Assembly: GCA_030248065.1 (NCBI GenBank)
Contig: JASAMV010008390.1
Span: forward strand, 44,927 to 108,926
DNA: 64,000 bases
Source: Rhynchonema sp. JSB1_4
Lineage: Eukaryota > Nematoda > Chromadorea > Monhysterida > Xyalidae
Reading direction: 5' to 3'
Shown here: piece after piece, positions 44,600-55,785 of the stretch
How positions within the stretch are numbered: the first letter of the stretch is position 1
Layout of the letters: every line of letters begins with the position of its first letter
Made by a program: the position numbers and the translations under genes
The notes under the pieces: model-generated
What the model saw: only the letters and a program-made list of their open reading frames with translations
Told to the model about the DNA's origin: nothing
Database searches by the model: none

Positions 44600-47500
44600 A
44601 GGGGACATGCATTGCTATGCGAACTTGCATCTTCAAATAAAAGCGAAGCAATATGTGCATTTCAAAATCATTCATGCATGGAAAATTCATCCCTTCACTA
44701 ACCTTTGTGATTTCTGACAATCATCGTTTGCACGAGTTAGAAAAACAGCTCGCGCGTTGGTGGCGCGGGTTAGATAAACAACCCGCGCGCGGCTCCGATC
44801 AACGTGTGTCAGATTCGATTGCTATGCGAATCGGCGGAGCGAACTTGCATCTTCAAATGCATGCGAAGCATGTTTACGTGCACTTCAAAATTATGTAAGC
44901 ATTGTAAATTCAACCCTTCTCTTACGTTTGAGTTTTCTGACAGTTATCGTTTGCGCGAGCTAGAAAAACAGCTCGCGCGTTGGTGGCGCGGGTTAGATAA
45001 ACAACCCACGCGCGGCTCCGATCAACGTGTGTCACATTCGATTCCTATGCGAATTGGCGGAGCGAACTTGCATCTTCAAATAAATGCGAAGCATTATGCG
45101 CCTTTCAAAATCATTCAAGCATTAAAAATTCATCCCTTCTCAAACCTTTGTGATTTGTGACAGTTATCGATTGCGCGAGCTAGAAAAACAGCTCGCGCGT
45201 TGGAGGCGCGGGTTAGATAAACAACCCACGCGCGGCTCCGACCAACGTGTGTAAGATTCGATTGCTATGCGAATAGACGGAGCGAACTTGCATCTTCAAA
45301 TAAAAGCGAAGCAATATGTGCATTTCAAAATCATTCATGCATGGAAAATTCATCCCTTCACTAATCTTTGTCATTTCTGACAATCATCGTTTGCACGAGT
45401 TAGAAAAACAGCTCGCGCGTTGGTGGCGCGGGTTAGATAAACAACCCGCGCGCGGCTCTGATCAACGTGTGTCACATTCGATTGCTATGCGAATCGGCGG
45501 AGCGAACTTGAATCTTCAAATAAATGCGAAGCATTATGCGCCTTTCAAAATCATTCAAGCATTAAAAATTCATCCCTTCTCAAACCTTTGTGATTTCTGA
45601 CAGTTATCGTTTGCGCGAGCTAGAAAAACAGCTCGCGCGTTGGTGGCGCGGGTTAGATAAACAACCCGCGCGCGGCTCCGATCAACGTGTGTCAGATTCG
45701 ATTGCTATGCGTATCACCGGAGCGAACTTGCATCTTCAAATGCATGCGAAGCATGTTTACGTGCACTTCAAAATTATGTAAGCATTGTAAATTCAACCCT
45801 TCTCTTACGTTTGTGTTTTCTGACAGTTATCGTTTGCGCGAGCTAGAAAAACAGCTCGCGCGTTGGTGGCGCGGGTTAGATAAACAACCCGCGCGCGGCT
45901 CCGATCAACGTGTGTCACATTCGATTGCTATGCGAATCGGCGGAGCGAACTTGCATCTTCAAATAAATGCGAAGCATTATGCGCCTTTCAAAATCATTCA
46001 AGCATTAAAAATTCATCCCTTCTCAAACCTTTGTGATTTCTGACAGTTATCGTTTGCGCGAGCTAGAAAAACAGCTCGCGCGTTGGTGGCGCGGGTTAGA
46101 TAAACAACCCGCACGCGCCTCCGATCAACATGTGTCAGATTCGATTGCTATGCGTATCACCGGAGCGAACTTGCATCTTCAAATGCATGCGAAGCATGTT
46201 TACGTGCACTTCAAAATTATGTAAGCATTGTAAATTCAACCCTTCTCTTACGTTTGTGTTTTCTGACAGTTATCGTTTGCGCGAGCTAGAAAAACAGCTC
46301 GCGCGTTGCAGGCGCGGGTTAGATAAACAACCCGCGCGCGGCTCCGATCAACGTGTGTAAGATTCGAATGCTATGCGAATAGGCGGAGCGAACCTGTACC
46401 TTCAAATAAAAGCGAAGCAATATGTACATTTCAAAATCATTCATGCATGGAAAATTCATCCCTTCACTAATCTTTGTGATTTCTGACAATTATCGTTTGC
46501 ACGAGTTAGAAAAACAGCTCGCGCGTTGGTGGCGCGGGTTAGATAAACAACCCGCGCGCGGCTCCGATCAACGTGTGTCACATTCGATTGCTATGCGAAT
46601 CGGCGGAGCGAACTTGAATCTTCAAATAAATGCGAAGCATTATGCGCCTTTCAAAATCATTCAAGCATTAAAAATTCATCCCTTCTCAAACCTTTGTGAT
46701 TTCTGACAGTTATCGTTTGCGCGAGCTAGAAAAACAGCTCGCGCGTTGGTGGCGCGGGTTAGATAAACAACCCGCACGCGCCTCCGATCAACATGTGTCA
46801 GATTCGATTGCTATGCGTATCACCGGAGCGAACTTGCATCTTCAAATGCATGCGAAGCATGTTTACGTGCACTTCAAAATTATGTAAGCATTGTAAATTC
46901 AACCCTTCTCTTACGTTTGTGTTTTCTGACAGTTATCGTTTGCGCGAGCTAGAAAAACAGCTCGCGCGTTGCAGGCGCGGGTTAGATAAACAACCCGCGC
47001 GCGGCTCCGATCAACGTGTGTAAGATTCGATTGCTATGCGAATAGGCGGAGCGAACCTGTACCTTCAAATAAAAGCGAAGCAATATGTGCATTTCAAAAT
47101 CATTCATGCATGGAAAATTCATCCCTTCACTAATCTTTGTGATTTCTGACAATTATCGTTTGCACGAGTTAGAAAAACAGCTCGCGCGTTGGTGGCGCGG
47201 GTTAGATAAACAACCCGCGCGCGGCTCCGATCAACGTGTGTCACATTCGATTGCTATGCGAATCGGCGGAGCGAACTTGAATCTAAATGCGAAGCATTAT
47301 GCGCCTTTCAAAATCATTCAAGCATTAAGAATTCATCCCTTCGCAAACCTTTTTGATTACTGACAGTTATCGTTTGCGCGAGCTAGAAAAACAGCTCGCG
47401 CGTTGGTGGCGCGGGTTAGATAAACAACCCGCACGCGGCTCCGATCAACATGTGTCAGATTCGATTGTTATGCGTATCACCGGAGCAAACTTGCATCTTC

Positions 47501-50500
47501 AAATCCATGCGAAGCACGTTTACGTGCACTTCAAAATTATGTAAGCATTGTAAATTCAACCCTTCTCTTACGTTTGTGTTTTCTGACAGTTATCGTTTGC
47601 GCGAGCTAGAAAAACTGCTCGCGCGTTGGAGGCGCGGGTCAGATAAACAACCCGTGCGCCGCACCGATGAACGTGTGTCAGATTCGATTGCACAGCGAAT
47701 TAGCGGAGCGAACTTGCATCTTCAAATAAATGCGAAGCATGTCTATGTGCATTTCCAGATCATTTAAGCATTGTAAATTCCCACTTTACTAACCATTGTA
47801 ATTTCTGACAGTTACGAGCCAGAAAAACAGCTCGCGCGTTGGTGACGCGGGTTAGATAAACAACCCGCGCGCGATTTCGATCGTGTCAGATTCGATTGCA
47901 ACGCGAATCGGTGGAACGAACTTCCATCTTCAAATAAAAACGAAGCATTATGTGCCTTTCAAAATCATTCAAGCATTAAAAATTCATCCCTTCTCAAACC
48001 TTTGTGATTTCTGACAGTTATCGTTTGCGCGAGCTAGAAAAACAGCTCGCGCGTAGGTGGCGCGGGTTAGATAAACAACCCGCGCGCGGCTCCGATCAAC
48101 GTGTGTCACATTCGATTGCTATGCGAATCGGCGGAGCGAACTTGAATCTTCAAATAAATGCGAAGCATTATGCGCCTTTCAAAATCATTCAAGCATTAAA
48201 AATTCATCCCTTCTCAAACCTTTGTGATTTCTGACAGTTATCGTTTGCGCGAGCTAGAAAAACAGCTCGCGCGTTGGTGGCGCGGGTTAGATAAACAACC
48301 CGCACGCGGCTCCGATCAACATGTGTCAGATTCGATTGTTATGCGTATCACCGGAGCGAACTTGCATCTTCAAATCCATGCGAAGCATGTTTACGTGCAC
48401 TTCAAAATTATGTAAGCATTGTAAATTCAACACTTCTCTTACGTTTGTGTTTTCTGACAGTTATCGTTTGCGCGAGCTAGAAAAACAGCTCGCGCGTTGG
48501 CGGCGCGGGTTAGATAAACAACCCGCGCGCGGCTCCGATCAACGTGTGTCACATTCGATTGCACAGCGAATTAGCGGAGCGAACTTGCATCTTCAAATAA
48601 ATGCGAAGCATGTCTATGTGCATTTCCAGATCATTTAAGCATTGTAAATTCCCCCTTTACTAACCATTGTAATTTCTGACAGTTACGAGCCAGAAAAACA
48701 GCTCGCGCGTTGGTGACGCGGGTTAGATAAACAACCCGCGCGCGATTTCGATCGTGTCAGATTCGATTGCAACGCGAATCGGTGGAACGAACTTCCATCT
48801 TCAAATAAAAACGAAGCATTATGTGCCTTTCAAAATCATTCAAGCATTAAAAATTCATCCCTTCTCAAACCTTTGTGATTTCTGACAGTTATCGTTTGCG
48901 CGAGCTAGAAAAACAGCTCGCGCGTTGGTGGCGCGGGTTAGATAAACAACCCGCGCGCGGCTCCGATCAACGTGTGTCACATTCGATTGCTATGCGAATC
49001 GGCGGAGCGAACTTGAATCTTCAAATAAATGCGAAGCATTATGCGCCTTTCAAAATCATTCAAGCATTAAAAATTCATCCCTTCTCAAACCTTTGTGATT
49101 TCTGACAGTTATCGTTTGCGCGAGCTAGAAAAACAGCTCGCGCGTTGGTGGCGCGGGTTAGATAAACAACCCGCACGCGGCTCCGATCAACATGTGTCAG
49201 ATTCGATTGTTATGCGTATCACCGGAGCGAACTTGCATCTTCAAATCCATGCGAAGCATGTTTACGAGCACTTCAAAATTATGTAAGCATTGTAAATTCA
49301 ACCCTTCTCTTACGTTTGTGTTTTCTGACAGTTATCGTTTGCGCGAGCTAGAAAAACAGCTCGCGCGTTGGCGGCGCGGGTTAGATAAACAACCCGCGCG
49401 CGGCTCCGATCAACGTGTGTCACATTCGATTGCTATGCGAATCGGCGGAGCGAACTTGCATCTTCAAATAAATACGAAGCATTATGCGCCTTTCAAAATC
49501 ATTCAAGCATTAAAAATTCATCCCTTCTCAAACCTTTGTGATTTCTGACAGTTATCGTTTGCGCGAGCTAGAAAAACAGCTCGCGCGTTGGTGGCGCGGG
49601 TTAGATAAACAACCCGCACGCGCCTCCGATCAACATGTGTCAGATTCGATTGCTATGCGTATCACCGGAGCGAATTTGCATCTTCAAATGCATGCGAAGC
49701 ATGTTTACGTGCACTTCAAAATTATGTAAGCATTGTAAATTCAACCCTTCTCTTACGTTTGTGTTTTCTGACAGTTATCGTTTGCGCGAGCTAGAAAAAC
49801 AGCTCGCGCGTTGCAGGCGCGGGTTAGATAAACAACCCGCGCGCGGCTCCGATCAACGTGTGTAAGATTCGAATGCTATGCGAATAGGCGGAGCGAACCT
49901 GTACCTTCAAATAAAAGCGAAGCAATATGTACATTTCAAAATCATTCATGCATGGAAAATTCATCCCTTCACTAATCTTTGTGATTTCTGACAATTATCG
50001 TTTGCACGAGTTAGAAAAACAGCTCGCGCGTTGGTGGCGCGGGTTAGATAAACAACCCGCGCGCGGCTCCGATCAACGTGTGTCACATTCGATTGCTATG
50101 CGAATCGGCGGAGCGAACTTGAATCTTCAAATAAATGCGAAGCATTATGCGCCTTTCAAAATCATTCAAGCATTAAAATTCATCCCTTCTCAAACCTTTG
50201 TGATTTCTGACAGTTATCGTTTGCGCGAGCTAGAAAAACAGCTCGCGCGTTGGTGGCGCGGGTTAGATAAACAACCCGCACGCGCCTCCGATCAACATGT
50301 GTCAGATTCGATTGCTATGCGTATCACCGGAGCGAACTTGCATCTTCAAATGCATGCGAAGCATGTTTACGTGCACTTCAAAATTATGTAAGCATTGTAA
50401 ATTCAACCCTTCTCTTACGTTTGTGTTTTCTGACAGTTATCGTTTGCGCGAGCTAGAAAAACAGCTCGCGCGTTGCAGGCGCGGGTTAGATAAACAACCC

Positions 50501-51635
50501 GCGCGCGGCTCCGATCAACGTGTGTAAGATTCGATTGCAAAACAAAAGAAAAAACAAAAAACCCCCCCCTATGCGAATAGGCGGAGCGAACCTGTACCTT
50601 CAAATAAAAGCGAAGCAATATGTGCATTTCAAAATCATTCATGCATGGAAAATTCATCCCTTCACTAATCTTTGTGATTTCTGACAATTATCGTTTGCAC
50701 GAGTTAGAAAAACAGCTCGCGCGTTGGTGGCGCGGGTTAGATAAACAACCCGCGCGCGGCTCCGATCAACGTGTGTCACATTCGATTGCTATGCGAATCG
50801 GCGGAGCGAACTTGAATCTAAATGCGAAGCATTATGCGCCTTTCAAAATCATTCAAGCATTAAAAATTCATCCCTTCGCAAACCTTTTTGATTACTGACA
50901 GTTATCGTTTGCGCGAGCTAGAAAAACAGCTCGCGCGTTGGTGGCGCGGGTTAGATAAACAACCCGCACGCGGCTCCGATCAACATGTGTCAGATTCGAT
51001 TGTTATGCGTATCACCGGAGCAAACTTGCATCTTCAAATCCATGCGAAGCATGTTTACGTGCACTTCAAAATTATGTAAGCATTGTAAATTCAACCCTTC
51101 TCTTACGTTTGTGTTTTCTGACAGTTATCGTTTGCGCGAGCTAGAAAAACTGCTCGCGCGTTGGAGGCGCGGGTTAGATAAACAACCCGTGCGCCGCACC
51201 GATGAACGTGTGTCAGATTCGATTGCACAGCGAATTAGCAGAGCGAACTTGCATCTTCAAATAAATGCGAAGCATGTCTATGTGCATTTCCAGATTATTT
51301 AAGCATTGTAAATTCCGCCTTTACTAACCATTGTAATTTCTGACAGTTACGAGCCAGAAAAACAGCTCGCGCGTTGGTGACGCGGGTTAGATAAACAACC
51401 CGCGCGCGATTTCGATCGTGTCAGATTCGATTGCAACGCGAATCGGTGGAACGAACTTCCATCTTCAAATAAAAACGAAGCATTATGTGCCTTTCAAAAT
51501 CATTAAAGCATTGAAAGTTCATCCCTTCACTAATGATCTTGATTTCTGACAGTTATCGTTTGCACGAGCTAGGAAAACAGCTCGCGCGTTGATGGCGCGG
51601 CTTAGATAAAAACAACCCGCGCGCGGCGTCAATCG
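44600..51635 (+). repeat. Satellite array, about 32 monomers of about 221 bp with twin hairpins
   Basis: Counting the conserved AGATAAAC loop gives 32 monomers over about 7 kb. Each has GCGCGAGCT-AGAAAAAC-AGCTCGCGC, then about 10 bp later GCGGGTT-AGATAAAC-AACCCGC: two hairpins with eight-base loops of the form AGAxAAAC. CTCCGATCAACGTGTGT, GCGGAGCGAACTTGCATCTTC and a spacer ending TTTCTGACAGTTATCGTTTGC follow. At least four monomer types differ in the spacer. Type combinations repeat as 663-bp trimers (46,033 to 46,696) and 871-bp tetramers (47,450 to 48,321 to 49,192). Open frames inside monomers change frame from one unit to the next, so the array is not taken as coding. Confidence 0.95.
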
Positions 51636-52119
51636 ATCAATTATTGTGCATTGCATTTGTACGAGTTGAGTCATTTTCATCACCAGCAACCGGCACCAAT
51701 AAAATCGTCGGGTCGGCAGGTTCGGCATAATGCTGATGACTTGTTCTCGATTTCTTCTTTGTTCGTTGTCGTCGGTCGGCGTCACGATAATTGCAGAATA
51801 TTTCGAGTTGCCAGTAAAAAGGCAAGAATGAATGATTTTCACTCATGCGCTCAGCCTTTTACTATTTGCCACAGCGCCCCCCCCCAAAGCATGCCACGTG
51901 AATACATCAGTCGTGAACATGTAGAACAGCTGGTATTTTGTTCGCGGCTCATTCGTCGTGATGGATGCCGAATGATGCTTTCGTGAATAATCATTGACAC
52001 AAGTCGCCCTCCCGAAACCGCCACTCCTCCTCAAAATAACAAATATTTCGAAAGAAATTCAAGAGTTTCAAGCAGAAGAGCGGGCCTACCGGTCCACCCA
52101 CAGAAGCGGATTACAAAAA
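51636..52119. other. Flank of satellite, no recognised gene
   Basis: Unique-looking sequence after the last monomer. It has a C run at about 51,886 and no recognised gene or transposon end. Confidence 0.4.
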
Positions 52120-52124
52120 CTAAA

Positions 52125-52163
<39 letters not shown>

Positions 52164-52180
52164 AAAAAAAAAAAAAAACA
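52120..52180. repeat. Poly(A) tract of about 55 bases
   Basis: A nearly pure A run interrupted by two T bases. It directly precedes a MITE-like segment. It could be the tail of a retroposed sequence or a simple-sequence expansion. Confidence 0.9.
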
Positions 52181-52191
52181 AAATTTCGCGC

Positions 52192-52404
52192 TGCGCGCGA
52201 TATATGTACTTTTTAGTACATAAAAACAGGCACGCGAAAAAACTTGTGTTGTACCCTACCCGCCCCGAAAAATCTTCCCCCCTCCCCCCCCCCCAAACCG
52301 GATTTCCCCCCCCCCCCAAGATCCCAGGTACACTACCCCCCTACCCGCCCCGATTTTTTCCACCTATGTACCCTACCCGCCCCGCAAAAGTAGCCACAGC
52401 ACTG
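52192..52404. mobile_element. MITE-like segment X, copy 1 (unoccupied)
   Basis: It runs from GCGCGCGATATATGTAC through TAGTACATAAAAACAGGCAC, CCCTACCCGCCCCG repeats and C runs to AGTAGCCACAGCACTG. A second copy at 54,001-54,641 contains another MITE inserted at ACAGGCAC, which is single here (52,226-52,233). The left terminus is not defined. Confidence 0.75.
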
Positions 52405-52641
52405 TTCTTGGGTAGATTGGCCTGCCACCACACTGACCCTCCCCCCCTACCCGCCCCGATTTTTACCCCCAAAATGCCCATTTTTCGGTCAAAAATGCCC
52501 AAATTTCGACCGAAAACCCTAAAAAGTGCAAAAAATCTCGCGCCGCGCGCCATAGTTTTTTTAGACACTTTTTAGGTGCAATCTGCACCTAAAAAATCAG
52601 AATTGCACCTAAAAATTCAGGGTTAGGTGCAAGGTTGCACC

Positions 52642-53051
52642 CATAGTAGTGGCTGGGGGGGGTTGGGGGGGTTACCCCCCCCTCTCAGTACTTACCTACC
52701 ACAAAACCCGAGGGGGGGTTGGGGGGGGTTGAGTACTTACCTCTCACAACTCCAAATCATACCTCTCACAAGCAATTTTATACCTTTTTGAGGCAAAAAT
52801 CGGTGTTTTTCGACCTTATTTTCCCAAAAATCGCGCGCTCCGCGCGCAAACCCACCCATAATACCTATTTTTAGGCGATTTTCGGCGAAAATTTTGAAAA
52901 AGTACTATTTTTACCTCAATTTTTGGCCAAAATTGTATCACAAAAACGGTGTTTTTTCGCCTTTTTGGGTGACCAAAATCATACCTCTCACGCTTCCGGT
53001 CCCAACCCCGCATCATACTTACCTCCCACACATGGGCCTGCCACTACACTG
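52642..53051. mobile_element. 410-bp hAT-like MITE, copy 2
   Basis: Ends CATAGTAGTGGC and GCCACTACACTG are flanked by a perfect 8-bp duplication GTTGCACC (52,634-52,641 and 53,052-53,059). It has the same length and family as 11,003-11,412. Internal G and C runs and CGCGCGCTCCGCGCGC are present, with no open frame of note. The host sequence is itself repetitive, with several GTTGCACCTAAAA units around it. Confidence 0.92.
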
Positions 53052-53292
53052 GTTGCACCTAAAATTTTGGGCCCTTATTTTGCTTAATTTAGCATTCATA
53101 CAGCATCTTTTAAGGTTGGAAAGCTTAGAAACAAAAAAATGCGCTGCACGGCTTTTCATTCCTTCCAATAAATTCCATCGAAGCATTTGGTCGATATCGA
53201 CAAAAAATATTGATCTGATTGATTAATTTCGTACACAGTTAGTACCTGGAGTGCTGGCGATAAGATTAAACAAATACATGCTGTACTAGGAT

Positions 53293-53671
53293 CAGTGTAG
53301 TTCCTGGTCCGGCGAGGCGGTTAGTGAACCTACCCACATTGTCGGTGCGGCGGTTAGTGTACCTCCCTGTGGGGGAAGGAGGGGGTAAGACCAAAATTCA
53401 GGAAAAAGTCCTTTGAGGTAAAAAATTTGTCCTATTTTTGCCCTTTTTTGGAAAAAATTCTCCATAAATAGATAGGGTATTTCGGCGACTTTTGACAACA
53501 TTGACCTGAAAATTACCCATTTTAGGCCTAAAATGCCCATCTTGGGCTAAAAATGCATATTTTAGGAAAAAATTGCGGCGGTTAGTGTACCTGGTGCGGC
53601 GGTTAGTGTACTAGTGTACCTTGGTCGCGGCGGTTAGTGTACCTTAGGACTTAGGAGGGGACCCCCTCGTG
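53293..53671. mobile_element. Right-truncated copy of the CAGTGTAGTTCCTGG MITE family
   Basis: The left end CAGTGTAGTTCCTGGTCCGG is intact and the interior follows the full copy at 59,920-60,293, including several GCGGCGGTTAGTGTACC units. Similarity ends near GGGGACCCCCTC, so the right inverted repeat is missing. Confidence 0.8.
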
Positions 53672-54000
53672 ACCCCCAAGCCCCAAATGTGGATATGGTG
53701 ACATGAAAATTTTACTGTTTCGTTTTCTTCTCAATCGGTTCTCAATAATGAAACTAGTACAAAATGTGCTACAAAATGTTGAACTTTCCCTGAAAAGTTT
53801 GCTTTTGCTAAAGGAAAAGGCATTCATTGCGTTACAACTTTATTGAACTTCTAAAAGCACGCAAATAGCATTGAACACACAACCTGGCAAAAAAGCCTAA
53901 AATTGGCGTTTTTTGTCCAAAATAGGGGTTGCACCTACTTTGGCCAGCTTGCACCTAAAATTGGGGGGTTGCACCTAGTGAATTTAAAAAAACCCTGCTG
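53672..54000. other. Repeat-derived sequence, no gene
   Basis: Between two MITEs. It includes GTTGCACCTAAAA-type units near 53,930-53,980, also found around 52,600-53,080. No gene was recognised. Confidence 0.4.
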
Positions 54001-54641
54001 CGCGCGATATATGCACTGTTTAGTACATAAAAACAGGCACCAATGGTGTAGCTGGGGGGGGGGAGTGGGGGGGGTCCCCCCCTAGGTACAGTAGGTAGGT
54101 TGCCGCCCCTCGCCTGGTACAGTAGGTAGGTTGCCGCCCCTCCCCTGGTACAGTAGGTAGGTTGCCGCCCCACCTAACTTTTCACCCAAAACATTCATTT
54201 TTGTCTTAAAATTGCATAAAATTAGCATATTTGTCTGCAAATAGGCGAAAAATCGCGCGCTGCGCGCGAAATTAGTGTTTTAGGCCACATTTTCTTCAGT
54301 ATTTAGACATAAAAAATTCGGTTTCCAGATGACCCCCCCCCCAAGGGGGACGACCCCCCCCCCCCAGCACGCCCGGGACAATAGGTAGGTTGCCGTCCCA
54401 CATTTTTGGTGGTACTGTAGGTTGCCGCCCCGCCTGGGTAGCTACACCACTGACAGGCACCCGAAAAAACTTGTGTTGTATCCTCTGCCCGCCCCGAAAA
54501 ATCTTCCCCCCCCTCCCCCCCCCCCCCCCCCCCCCCAAACCCTCCCCCCCCCCCACAAATCCCAGGTACACTACCCCCTGCCCTCCCCGATTTTTTCCAC
54601 CTATGTACCCTACCCGCCCCGCAAAAGTAGCCACAGCACTG
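54001..54641. mobile_element. MITE-like segment X, copy 2, interrupted by a nested MITE
   Basis: It matches 52,192-52,404 on both sides of the nested insertion: TAGTACATAAAAACAGGCAC on the left, then CCGAAAAAACTTGTGTTGTA and CCACCTATGTACCCTACCC, ending GTAGCCACAGCACTG. Long C runs in the middle have expanded compared with copy 1. Confidence 0.8.
54041..54452. mobile_element. 412-bp hAT-like MITE nested in segment X
   Basis: Ends CAATGGTGTAGCT and AGCTACACCACTG are flanked by a perfect 8-bp duplication ACAGGCAC (54,033-54,040 and 54,453-54,460). The inside holds three tandem 33-bp units of GGTACAGTAGGTAGGTTGCC type at about 54,085-54,170 and GCGCGCTGCGCGCG. No coding frame. Confidence 0.93.
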
Positions 54642-54654
54642 ATCGGGGGGGATA

Positions 54655-55134
54655 CAGTGTTGGAGGTACTCTGGAGGGGGGATACCTACTGTACCGCGCT
54701 CGGAGAGGGGGATACCTACTGTACCAGAGCCGATGGCCTGGGGGGGTTGGGGCTGGGGGGGGTTAGGTTTTGGGGTGAAAATTTTTAATGTGTTATGTGT
54801 TATATTTTCATATATTATGTGTGGAATTGTGTGAAAACGTAGTATTTGCGCGGGTAATTTGAGGTAAAAACCGCTGATTTTACACTAATTTTGGCCATTT
54901 TGGTCAAAAATTGGCACTTTTGAGGCAAAATCGGGGGGATACCTACTGTACCGGGGTGAAAATCGGGTGGGGGATACCTACTGTACCATGCCAAACATCG
55001 GGGGGATACCTACTGTACCAGGCGAGGGGGGATACCTACTGTACTGGGCCCCCCAAGCCCCCCGCCCATCTCCCACACTGGGGGGGATACCTACTGTACT
55101 GGGGGGCTACTCCCAACCCCCACCTCCAACACTG
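54655..55134. mobile_element. MITE with CAGTGTTGGAGGT ends and repeated GATACCTACTGTACC
   Basis: Inverted ends CAGTGTTGGAGGT and ACCTCCAACACTG lie 480 bp apart. Seven or so units of GGGGGATACCTACTGTACC are spread through it, clustered towards both ends. I could not find a matching target duplication. Confidence 0.75.
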
Positions 55135-55140
55135 GGTCCG

Positions 55141-55515
55141 GCAGTACTGTGGCTACTTCTGAAGGGGAGATACTGTACCTTCCTTTCCGAGCAAAAAGAC
55201 GGGGAGATATCGGGGTACTGTACCCAGAATTTGGGGGGGGGGACGAGCGACTAATTATACGGAAATCCCCCCGACTGAGCGCGCGTCCACGAAAGATATA
55301 GCAGTTTTATTTGATTCAGGCTGGTGCCTAAGCCTAATCCTAACCGCAAGCCTAAGCTTAAAAGCCTAAGCCTGAAAGAAATAGAAGCCTAAGCCTTAAG
55401 TATGGGATGGGACTATGCTTAAGCACACACAAAACGGGAGATACCGTACCAGAGAGGGGAGGTACTGCACCTTTGGGGGGTGCCCACTCACCCCCCCCCC
55501 CAGCCACAGCACAGG
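55141..55515. mobile_element. Degraded MITE with CAGTACTGTGGCTAC end
   Basis: The left end is close to the reverse complement of the segment X terminus. The right end is probably CAGCCACAGCAC near 55,500-55,511. GATACTGTACC and GGTACTGCACC motifs occur near both ends. The boundaries are approximate. Confidence 0.5.
55323..55403. repeat. Degenerate GCCTAA repeats
   Basis: Five or so GCCTAA units and near variants (CCTAAGCCTAATCCTAACC, AAGCCTAAGCCT). GCCTAA is the complement of TTAGGC, the nematode telomere unit, but the tract is short and imperfect. Confidence 0.6.
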
Positions 55516-55739
55516 AGTGTTTTTTTAATACACTGTTCCATCGAGAATCTCGATTCCTGATTCCGTTCGTTTCGTTACTGATGCTGATTTCGGCCTGAGA
55601 CATTTTTTTCAGGGACCAACAGCCAACAGCAACAGGTAAACTGTAAACAAGACGAAGGACACAATTGAATTAAAAATGATCAAGCAGGATTTATCATTTA
55701 TGGAATGAAGCTGAAGCCCACGTGATTGCCAAAATCAAA

Positions 55740-55785
55740 ATGTACTCGTGTCTCGGCTGTACTTGGGCATTGATTGCCGCACTGG
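55740..55785 (+). CDS. Nrx-IV: Neurexin-IV-like signal-peptide exon (proposed)
   Basis: ATG at 55,740 opens [15 protein letters not shown] and the exon ends in phase 1 at a GTTTGT donor. Joined to 57,115 it continues [17 protein letters not shown], giving a typical signal peptide with the core WALIAALAVFI. The fit of phase and hydrophobicity supports it, but the 1.3-kb intron and non-canonical donor leave doubt. Confidence 0.6.

Noticed and set aside
44653..51302. Many 63-154-codon open frames in the satellite (SDSYRLRELEKQLARWWRGL type)
   Set aside because: The monomer length of about 221 is not a multiple of three, so the frame breaks at each unit; the frames follow from monomer similarity. 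No start context or splice pattern links them.
44600..51635. CRISPR-like array
   Set aside because: The 221-bp monomers are repeated throughout with no unique spacers, and the setting is eukaryotic; this is satellite DNA.
44600..51635. Hammerhead ribozyme in the satellite
   Set aside because: The CTGATGA and GAAA core elements are not present in the right arrangement.
52120..52404. Full LINE or SINE with a poly(A) tail
   Set aside because: No reverse-transcriptase frame or internal polymerase III promoter was seen next to the A run.
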